Shown here piece by piece: positions 1 to 5,633 of a stretch of DNA of 6,102 bases. The notes below the pieces were generated by a model. The model saw only the letters and a list, made by a program, of their open reading frames with translations, had not been told where the DNA came from and made no database searches. Position numbers and translations under genes: made by a program. The stretch comes from an uncultured Prevotellaceae bacterium (GTDB taxonomy: Bacteria > Bacteroidota > Bacteroidia > Bacteroidales > Muribaculaceae), in assembly GCA_945645715.1 (NCBI GenBank), contig CALZFJ010000130.1, positions 1 through 6,102 on the forward strand, given 5' to 3'. The number at the start of each line of letters is the position of its first letter. The first letter of the stretch is position 1.

Positions 1-3000
1 CGTAGAAGTAGATATTGAAGTCGAAATTCTTGAATCGGAATGAATTGTTGAAGCCCATGATGAAGCCCGGGTCACGAGAACCAAGATACACACGGTCGGC
101 ATCATCGATTTTGCCATCGGGTTCGCCGGTGAGAATTGGCAGTCCGTGTTCGTCGGTCTTGAAAGTGCCGTCCTCATTATAGCTGTAGCCATTGATGTCT
201 TTCACCTTCACCTGTCCGGCAATCGCATTTGGCATATAAGGAATCTCTTCACCGGGCTGAACGAGTCCATCGGCTACATAATAGCCTTGCCAGGCACGAA
301 CCGCTCCCTTATATTGAGCGTAGGCTGGAGGACTCCAGGTATCGGCACGCTCTTCCCATCGGTCGCGATAGAATGAGAATGTGAAGTCGGAAGTCCATGT
401 GAAGTCGCGGTTGTCGATATTTGTGGTGTTTAGTGTAATTTCAAGACCATGGCTGCGGGTCTTTCCTATATTGTCGGCAATCGATCTCACTTCGTTTATG
501 CGCGGCAATGGACGCCAGTTGAGCAGATTTGATATTTCGCGGCTGAAATAGTCAACGGTCAGGTTCAGGCGATTGTGGAAGAAGCCGAGGTCGATACCGG
601 CATTATACTCAGTGGTAGTCTCCCAAGTGATGTTGGGGTTTCCGAGCTGGGTGAGCTGAAAGCCGATATGTTCAGATCCACCAAAGCCGTGGATGAAGCG
701 GTTGCCCCAACTGTCGCGGTCGCTATAAAGACTGATGGACTGATAGCCGATGTTTGAGTTACCTGTCTGTCCCCAGCTGAGTCGCAACTTACCATTAGAG
801 AACCATGAGCGAAGGTCTTTCATGAAGTTTTCTTCCGAGAAGCGCCAGCCGAGAGCTACCGAGGGGAAATAGCCCCACTGGTGTCCCTTGGCAAAATATG
901 ATGAACCGTCGGCACGGAGGGTAGCTGTGAGTAGGTAGCGTCCCATCAGTGTGTAGTTCACACGTCCGAAGAATGATGCCATCTCGTTGTTGCTGCGCGA
1001 TGAGCCTACCCAAGGCTTGGTGTATTGACCGAAGCTGAGGGCATTATAGAGCAATGCATCGGAGAGGAAATCGCTGTTGCCTGCCGATAATCCCTCCTTG
1101 TCGAATTTCTGGAATGAATATCCCACCACTGCATTAAAGTTGTGAATATCGGCAAACTGCTTGTTATAGCTTGCCGTGAACTCAAGCAGGTAGTCGTTCT
1201 GGTCATATTGGGCGACGTCGGCTTGTCCGTTTACCTTCTGACCGTAGAGTGTAGTCTTTGGCAGATACACCATACGCTTCTGGTTGTTGCGGTCGATGCC
1301 AAGATTGAGTTTCAGTGTGAGGTCGTTGATAGGCTTATATTCCACATACATTGAGCCTAAGAAGCGGTCGCGGCGGCTCTTGTTGGTAATTTCGAGCAAT
1401 GATACAGGATTGGGCAAGTAAGCTGCCTCGGGATTCAGAGTGTAATTGCCAAACTCGTCGCGCACGGGCTGCAAAGGATTCTGCTGTGAAGCGGAAACAA
1501 TCACGCCTGCTTCTTCATTGAAAGAGCTTCCGCTTGGAATGCTGTTCTGGTCGATACGCGAGAAGGTGAGGTTTACGCCACCGCTGAAGTGCTCATTGAA
1601 TTTCTGGCTGATATTGGTGCGGAAAGTGAAACGCTCCAGGTCATTGTTTTTCACAATACCATTTTGCAGGAAGAAGTTGCCCGACACGAGATAGCGTGTA
1701 TTCTCGCTGCCTCCCTGCACGGTGAGGTTGTGCTGGGTCTGGAAGCCATTGCGGGTCACTTCGCCAAGCCAGTCGGTGGTCTCAGTGGGAGTGTCGATCA
1801 TCTCTTGAGTATATTTCGGGACGTAGGGAATGGTTTGCATCATTTGGTCTTCGTCTTCACCGCCAAACAGACCCACATAGTTGTCGATGCGCCATTTTTC
1901 CTTGCGGTAACGTTCGGCTTCAATCATGAAACCGCGTGCATCGAGCTCTTCATACGATTTGGCAATGGTCTGTACTGAGGCGTTACCCGAATAAGTCACT
2001 GTTGCCTTTCCGGCTTTACCCTTTTTTGTGGTGATAAGGATAACACCATGACCGGCGCGTGCTCCATAGATAGCTGTCGATGAAGCGTCTTTCAGCACCT
2101 CAATCGACTCGATGTCGTTGGGGTTGATTGAGCCGAGAAAGTTGTCATTTGAGCCGCTGTAATATTTTCCCACCGCGGTTTTGGCGTCTTCCGTGGGTTT
2201 CACAGGGAAGCCGTCGATAACGATAAGAGGCGAGTTGTCGCAGTTGGGCGATGCAGCACCACGTATTCTGATAGTGGAAGCCGAACCCGGCTGTGCGGTA
2301 TTGAGGCTCACTTGCAGACCGGCGGCTTTTCCGGCAAGGGCATTGGTTACCGATGATACTGTGGCAGCTGTAGTCTCGTTCACCTTGATTTGCGAAACCG
2401 AGCCGGTGAGGTCGCTTTTCTTCACTGCGCCATAACCTACCACCACAAGTTCATCAAGCACCTCGCTGTTTTCTTTCATTTCAATTGTTACAGCCTTGCC
2501 TGAGCCGGCCTTGATTGAAGTGTTTTTGTAGCCTACATAGGAAAACTCAAGAGTGGCATTAGGATTCTGTGTCTTCAGTGAAAACTCACCGTTGAAGTCG
2601 GTGACAGTGGCATTATTGGTGCCCTTTTCACGCACGGTGGCACCGATGAGTGGTTCACCGCCGGTTCCGGTTACAGTTCCTTTCACAGTGCTGGGAGAAG
2701 TCGATTTCTTCGGCTCGTCCTTTTTCTTTGCCGGTTTTTCGTCAGTCGTTGATTTCCCTTTGTCCTTAGTGGTGATGATTACCTGCTTGTCGCGGATAGT
2801 ATAGGAAATGCCGGTGCCGGCAAAAACTTTGTCGAGCACCTTCTTGATGTCTTCATTAGTTGCTTTGATTGACACGGGCTTCAGATTCTTCACATGGTCG
2901 TCATTGTAGAAAATCTCATAACCCGAAGATTGCTTGATTTGCTCAAGCACGGTTTCCACAGGCTGCTTCGATGCCGATACTGTCACCTTCACCTGTGCTG

Positions 3001-3058
3001 CCAATGGAAGCGACATAGCCCCCATTAGCAGAGATAGTGCTAATAATTTGGTTTTCAT
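1..3058 (-). CDS. SusC/RagA-family TonB-dependent outer-membrane receptor with N-terminal STN domain (partial, C-terminus off the left edge)
   Basis: The frame is open from the ATG at 3058 to the window edge (1019 whole codons). A signal peptide spans residues 1-21 (MKTKLLALSLL...LPLAA|Q). An STN domain follows at ~25-97, then a Lys-rich linker (98-123), a carboxypeptidase-regulatory-like beta domain (~124-195, with EPLIGATV and TDFNGEFSL), the SusC hallmark DELVVVGYGAVKKSDLTGSV (203-222) and the plug (~223-350, with STIRIRG, SIEVLKDASSTAIYG and GVILITTKKG). The barrel shows family signatures: RADGSS near 715, FPSVALGWRFSEENF, SWGQTGN near 762, HGLEI near 868, and the late DGKIDDADR...GSRDPGF at ~981-999. 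Family members import oligosaccharides or peptides with a SusD lid lipoprotein, powered by TonB. The STN domain marks the subset that signals to a FecR anti-sigma factor, which lies upstream. About 100 or so C-terminal residues are missing. The substrate cannot be read from the sequence. The family call is very secure. Confidence 0.97.
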   Translation of the reverse strand, partial: MKTKLLALSLLMGAMSLPLAAQVKVTVSASKQPVETVLEQIKQSSGYEIFYNDDHVKNLKPVSIKATNEDIKKVLDKVFAGTGISYTIRDKQVIITTKDKGKSTTDEKPAKKKDEPKKSTSPSTVKGTVTGTGGEPLIGATVREKGTNNATVTDFNGEFSLKTQNPNATLEFSYVGYKNTSIKAGSGKAVTIEMKENSEVLDELVVVGYGAVKKSDLTGSVSQIKVNETTAATVSSVTNALAGKAAGLQVSLNTAQPGSASTIRIRGAASPNCDNSPLIVIDGFPVKPTEDAKTAVGKYYSGSNDNFLGSINPNDIESIEVLKDASSTAIYGARAGHGVILITTKKGKAGKATVTYSGNASVQTIAKSYEELDARGFMIEAERYRKEKWRIDNYVGLFGGEDEDQMMQTIPYVPKYTQEMIDTPTETTDWLGEVTRNGFQTQHNLTVQGGSENTRYLVSGNFFLQNGIVKNNDLERFTFRTNISQKFNEHFSGGVNLTFSRIDQNSIPSGSSFNEEAGVIVSASQQNPLQPVRDEFGNYTLNPEAAYLPNPVSLLEITNKSRRDRFLGSMYVEYKPINDLTLKLNLGIDRNNQKRMVYLPKTTLYGQKVNGQADVAQYDQNDYLLEFTASYNKQFADIHNFNAVVGYSFQKFDKEGLSAGNSDFLSDALLYNALSFGQYTKPWVGSSRSNNEMASFFGRVNYTLMGRYLLTATLRADGSSYFAKGHQWGYFPSVALGWRFSEENFMKDLRSWFSNGKLRLSWGQTGNSNIGYQSISLYSDRDSWGNRFIHGFGGSEHIGFQLTQLGNPNITWETTTEYNAGIDLGFFHNRLNLTVDYFSREISNLLNWRPLPRINEVRSIADNIGKTRSHGLEITLNTTNIDNRDFTWTSDFTFSFYRDRWEERADTWSPPAYAQYKGAVRAWQGYYVADGLVQPGEEIPYMPNAIAGQVKVKDINGYSYNEDGTFKTDEHGLPILTGEPDGKIDDADRVYLGSRDPGFIMGFNNSFRFKNFDFNIYFY

Positions 3059-3082
3059 AAAATTAACATAAATGATTTGTTT

Positions 3083-3378
3083 TTAGTTCTTAATCACGAT
3101 ATTGTCGATATAGACGGACTTGCACAGCACATTGCTGTTGCCGTCCGGAACGATTTCGAGGTGATTGATGCAATGCCATAAGCAGAAAAACAGTCACACA
3201 CGGTCTTGTACCAGTGGGCACGGTCGGCAGTGGGCAGCAGCATCGTAGGGGAACGGCACATTTTTGGTTGTTTAAATGCCGGGTCGGGATTAGGTTGCGG
3301 TTCTGACGTGTTTTTGTCAGAATAGCCCCCAGGCATCATCACTGAGCATGATAATGCTGTAAGAAAAATTTTGTTCAT
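3083..3378 (-). pseudogene. Frameshifted remnant of a small lipoprotein-like gene between fecR and susC
   Basis: An ATG at 3378 opens a 94-codon frame ending at 3094, but only its first part reads like a protein: MNKIFLTALS... followed by GGYSDKNTSEPQPNPDP, which resembles a Bacteroidota lipoprotein leader and linker. The lipobox position carries Tyr (TAT) where Cys (TGT) would be expected. Further on, protein-like sequence is scattered over the other frames. Frame 3 has TKNVPFPYDAA, frame 1 has ADRAHWYKTV, frame 2 has VTVFLLMALH, and frame 3 again (3193-3083) has HLEIVPDGNSNVL and KSVYIDNIVIKN, then TAA. The last segment looks like the closing strand of a jelly-roll, carbohydrate-binding-type domain. 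At least two or three indels are needed to rejoin these pieces. It starts 9 bases after the fecR stop and ends 24 bases before susC, so it probably lies in their transcript. The original function is unknown. Sequencing or assembly indels are an alternative, although both neighbours are intact. Confidence 0.65.
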
Positions 3379-3387
3379 AGTTGTCAG

Positions 3388-4470
3388 TTAGTTTTTGATG
3401 TTGTTATTGATATTGTTTGATTTCTGTTTCCTGTTTCCTGTTTCCTGTGTTTGAGAGAGTTCTATGATTGCACATTCATCGTCGGTCGAGGTGATATAAT
3501 GCCAGTTGATTCCCGAAGAAATTCTGAGAGACTCAAGCACATAGTCGAGATTCCTGATGCTGATTGTACCTCCTGAGAATGTGTAGCTTAGTATCTTGTC
3601 GTTTTTCACCTTGAATTTCACCCCGAAACGGCGTTCAAGGGTTTTGAGAATCTGTTTCAGCGATGTGCTGTCGAGTATTATTTCGGCATTTTTCCAGGCA
3701 GTGGCATTTGAGCCTTTAATTCCAACGATCGACACATCGCCGCCTGCGGTGCGAGTGATTTGCTGGTCGGGAATAAGACGCGTTTCACGCCGCTCACCTT
3801 TCTTGTCGGTGTAGCTGAATCCCACGCTTCCCTCAACCAGGGTGGTGACACAGTCCTCACCGGGATAGGCATCGACATTGAATTTTGTTCCATACACCTG
3901 CACGCTGTTTCCACCGCTCATTGTCACGGTGAAGGGGTGCTCGGGGTCTTTCTTCACATCGAAGAAACCTTCACCTATAAGTTCCACAGGGCGCTTGTCG
4001 CCGGTAAACTCATTGGGATAGCGCAGCACTGAGCCGGAGTTGAGCGTGACCATAGTGCCATCGGGCAGCACTACACGGCCTATCATGCCCGTTTCGGTGC
4101 GCATTTCGCAATATATAGGTTCGCGCGTATCAAGGTGTGCTGAGAGCCAGATGGTGGCGGCAAGCAATGGAATTGCAAGCACGGCAGCCACACGCTCAAG
4201 ATTACGCAGCCAGGCGCGACGCTCATAGATGATGCGGGCATTCACTCTTTCGAGAGCGGCTTCAACGTCGGTGCTCGTCAATACGTCTAAGGAGCGGACG
4301 TCCATAATCAGTTCGAGCACGGCATTAAACTTACGTTGATTATCTATGCTCGATGCACGCCACTCGTCGATGCGCTGCCGGTTGGCTTCAGAGATGAAAC
4401 CTTTGAAGTAGTCAAGAAGTAGTATCGATGCTTCTTTGTCGGTGAGAGGTGACTTGTTGTTTTCTATCAT
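3388..4470 (-). CDS. FecR-family anti-sigma factor (inner-membrane, periplasmic sensor)
   Basis: 360 residues, the usual size for Bacteroidota FecR proteins. The cytoplasmic N-terminus (1-90) holds the anti-sigma region with LLLDYFKGFISEANRQRIDEW. A single membrane helix spans ~93-111 (VAAVLAIPLLAATIWLSA). The periplasmic FecR domain (~128-240) shows GRVVLPDGTMVTLNSGSVLR, ELIGEGFFDVKKDPEHPF, VQVYGTKFNVDAY and TTLVEGSV. A C-terminal STN-like/DUF4974-type domain (~268-328) has LKQILKTLERRFGVKFKV. The next Met is residue 56, past the start of the conserved region, so the first ATG is chosen. In this family the protein holds an ECF sigma factor until an STN-bearing outer-membrane receptor signals; such a receptor lies downstream here. 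No sigma gene is adjacent: the upstream side is a divergent secreted-protein gene. The last ~20 residues (QETGNRKQKSNNINNNIKN) are low complexity and encoded partly by a 7-bp tandem repeat. Confidence 0.96.
   Translation of the reverse strand: MIENNKSPLTDKEASILLLDYFKGFISEANRQRIDEWRASSIDNQRKFNAVLELIMDVRSLDVLTSTDVEAALERVNARIIYERRAWLRNLERVAAVLAIPLLAATIWLSAHLDTREPIYCEMRTETGMIGRVVLPDGTMVTLNSGSVLRYPNEFTGDKRPVELIGEGFFDVKKDPEHPFTVTMSGGNSVQVYGTKFNVDAYPGEDCVTTLVEGSVGFSYTDKKGERRETRLIPDQQITRTAGGDVSIVGIKGSNATAWKNAEIILDSTSLKQILKTLERRFGVKFKVKNDKILSYTFSGGTISIRNLDYVLESLRISSGINWHYITSTDDECAIIELSQTQETGNRKQKSNNINNNIKN
3424..3448. repeat. Tandem 7-bp repeat (CTGTTTC, 3.6 copies) inside the 3' end of fecR
   Basis: Three perfect copies of CTGTTTC and a partial fourth run without interruption. 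On the coding strand they read GAAACAG and encode part of the hydrophilic FecR tail. The unit length is not a multiple of three, so gain or loss of a copy would change the reading frame of the final ~12 residues only. Confidence 0.9.
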
Positions 4471-4482
4471 GTCGGTCTTTTT

Positions 4483-4524
4483 TATTTATAGGGTGAATTT
4501 TTGGTTATTTTCCTAAAGTGAAAA
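4483..4524 (-). promoter_or_regulatory. Two-block promoter/operator-like element upstream of fecR
   Basis: On the minus strand this reads TTTTCACTTTAGGA (4524-4511), 14 bases, then TCACCCTATAAATA (4496-4483). The same two blocks with exactly the same 14-base gap occur on the plus strand before the divergent gene. The gap sequences themselves do not match, which is typical of a bipartite promoter or paired protein-binding sites. Block 2 ends 12 bases before the fecR ATG, so if it is the -10 region the mRNA leader would be very short. The Bacteroidales housekeeping consensus (TTTG / TAnnTTTG) is not seen in a suitable place. An ECF-type promoter is an inference from the FecR context. Confidence 0.6.
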
Positions 4525-4526
4525 GT

Positions 4527-4545
4527 AATTATTTTTGAAATAATT
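4527..4545. repeat. Small A/T hairpin, 8-bp arms with 3-base loop
   Basis: AATTATTT and AAATAATT are exact reverse complements separated by TTG, and are followed by GTTTTTTC. The stem has no G or C, so it would be a weak terminator. It sits between the two outward-facing promoter-like elements and could equally be a protein site or simple A/T composition. Confidence 0.45.
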
Positions 4546-4566
4546 GTTTTTTCTTGATTGAACAAA

Positions 4567-4582
4567 TTTTTTTGCAAAAAAA
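4567..4582. repeat. 16-bp palindrome of T7-GC-A7
   Basis: Seven T, then GC, then seven A form a perfect palindrome with two opposed A-tracts, just inside the right arm of the 14-bp inverted repeat. A-tracts of this length bend or stiffen DNA, and upstream A-tracts can stimulate promoters. A role here is inference. Confidence 0.5.
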
Positions 4583-4586
4583 GTCA

Positions 4587-4628
4587 TTTTCACTTTAGGA
4601 TATTCGTTTTTTTATCACCCTTTAGGTA
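4587..4628 (+). promoter_or_regulatory. Two-block promoter/operator-like element upstream of the secreted-protein genes
   Basis: TTTTCACTTTAGGA (4587-4600), 14 bases, then TCACCCTTTAGGTA (4615-4628). It matches the fecR-side element at all 14 positions of block 1 and 11 of 14 in block 2, with identical spacing. Within this copy the two blocks also resemble each other (TCACTTTAGGATA and TCACCCTTTAGGTA, 25 bases apart), so a direct-repeat operator is an alternative to a -35/-10 pair. It lies 55 bases before the ATG at 4684, leaving room for a normal A/T-rich leader. Confidence 0.6.
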
Positions 4629-4683
4629 TATAGAGTTTATCAAAAACTATTTATTAAAATCATTTACTAAAATTTAATTCAAA

Positions 4684-5607
4684 ATGAACAAATTTCTATC
4701 TTTAATGGCTTGTGCTCTTGTGGGATTTTCTACAAGTGCCGAAGTGACTACTCTTTATGTGGCCGGTTCGTCAGCTACGACCGTCAATGGTGTAACTCTT
4801 GGCGACTGGGATATCGTAAACACCCTGGAAGTAACAGCAAAATACGGCAAGTTCACACTTAATTGTGAGAATATGGACCTCATTGCCATTTCCGACAAGA
4901 AACTTTCGGAGGTGGACTGGGATGAATGGAAGACCGGCCTTTGGTCTCCTGCTATTCCTATTACTGAAGATAACATTGGCACAGCTGTGCCTCTTTACGG
5001 TCCCGCTGATGCTAATTTTCAAGTTCCATGGAAGGGCGACTGGAAAATTGAGATTGCGCAAGACCTTTCAACCGTAACTGTCACCACCACCACTCCCAAG
5101 CCTGATGCAACCTATCATCTTGTTGGCGGTTTTTCATGGAGTCCACTGGACAAATACAAGTTTGAAAAGGAAACCGACACCGTTTATTGGCTCGACATCA
5201 CTGAGGCTCTCCCCGCTACCCACTACGTTAATATCCTGCGAAACTCTTCGTGGAATGAGTGGTGGGCTCCAACTGTTGCTCCTATTGTAGCCGGTGAAAC
5301 TGCTGTTGAGTGGATGTGGCAGACCAACCATGGCGGAGATGCTGAGGCTGTTCCCGACGGCTCTAATTACACCGGCACTATCCGCCTTGAGACTCCGGCA
5401 GAAATCACTACCGGCTGCTCGGTGCAGGTAACTTTCTATCCCACTATCCGCGAGCATAATAGCGGTGTAGCCGATGCTTTGGTTGAGGAACAGAATGTGA
5501 AAGCTGAGTATTTCAATCTTCAGGGTGTGAAGATCCTGAATCCACAGAGCGGTCAGCTCTACATTGTGCGCCGTGGTGCCAATGTAAGCAAAGAAATCGC
5601 AAAATAA
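4684..5607 (+). CDS. Secreted two-module beta-rich protein, possibly glycan-binding, with C-terminal sorting-like tail
   Basis: 307 residues; I do not recognise a named family. A signal peptide covers 1-19 (MNKFLSLMACALVGFSTSA|E). Module A (~23-133) has TLYVAGSS, NGVTLGDWDI, KYGKFTL, VDWDEWKTGLW and KGDWKIEIAQDLSTVTV. A Thr/Pro linker (TTTTPKP, 134-140) leads to module B (~142-252: YHLVGGFSWSP, DTVYWLDI, SSWNEWWAP, VEWMWQTN, VQVTFYP). The pattern of an opening LYVxG/HLVGG strand, paired Trp residues and a closing beta strand recalls SusE/SusF-like starch-binding modules, but that is a resemblance only. The tail (274-307: AEYFNLQG, GQLYIVRRG, KEIAK) resembles the type IX secretion C-terminal signal or a related cell-surface tail frequent in gut Bacteroidales. 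The ATG is the first after an A/T-rich leader with no Shine-Dalgarno, and the gene ends in TAATAA. The shared upstream element suggests co-regulation with fecR-susC. Confidence 0.85.
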   Translation: MNKFLSLMACALVGFSTSAEVTTLYVAGSSATTVNGVTLGDWDIVNTLEVTAKYGKFTLNCENMDLIAISDKKLSEVDWDEWKTGLWSPAIPITEDNIGTAVPLYGPADANFQVPWKGDWKIEIAQDLSTVTVTTTTPKPDATYHLVGGFSWSPLDKYKFEKETDTVYWLDITEALPATHYVNILRNSSWNEWWAPTVAPIVAGETAVEWMWQTNHGGDAEAVPDGSNYTGTIRLETPAEITTGCSVQVTFYPTIREHNSGVADALVEEQNVKAEYFNLQGVKILNPQSGQLYIVRRGANVSKEIAK

Positions 5608-5633
5608 TAAATATCTAAATCATCAAAAACAGT

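Larger units (their letters stand above)
4511..4600. repeat. Perfect 14-bp inverted repeat in the divergent spacer
   Basis: TCCTAAAGTGAAAA at 4511-4524 is the exact reverse complement of TTTTCACTTTAGGA at 4587-4600, with 62 A/T-rich bases between. Pairing stops at both ends of the arms, then resumes at GGGTGA (4491-4496) and TCACCC (4615-4620), placed symmetrically 14 bases outside each arm. This is explained by two outward-facing copies of one regulatory element. Confidence 0.9.

Noticed and set aside
1589..1978. Plus-strand open frame of 129 codons inside the receptor gene
   Set aside because: It is antisense to a fully open, clearly homologous SusC reading frame and has no signature of its own. 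The same applies to the other frames antisense to or overlapping the receptor, fecR and the secreted genes.
3094..3378. Intact 94-residue protein
   Set aside because: Only the N-terminal part and a short middle piece look like protein; the rest of that frame is Ser/Thr/Cys-rich out-of-frame reading, while the adjacent frame gives a convincing protein end. Annotated as a pseudogene instead.
3424..3448. CRISPR-like repeat
   Set aside because: The copies are 7 bases long and directly abutting, with no spacers.
4530..4537. Bacteroidales housekeeping -7 box (TATTTTTG fits TAnnTTTG)
   Set aside because: The nearest upstream TTTG is about 26 bases away, not the usual 19-21, and the match is easily made by chance in this A/T-rich spacer.
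4527..4551. Rho-independent terminator
   Set aside because: The stem is entirely A/T and lies between divergent promoters where no transcript is expected to end.
4511..4600. Miniature transposable element with 14-bp terminal inverted repeats
   Set aside because: No target-site duplication flanks the arms, the symmetry continues outside them at GGGTGA/TCACCC, and the arms coincide with matching promoter-like blocks on each side. A paired regulatory element explains more.
4684..5607. SusD-like lipoprotein partner of the receptor
   Set aside because: It has a signal peptidase I type leader, no lipobox, no TPR-type helical pattern, is about half the size, and lies on the opposite strand from susC.
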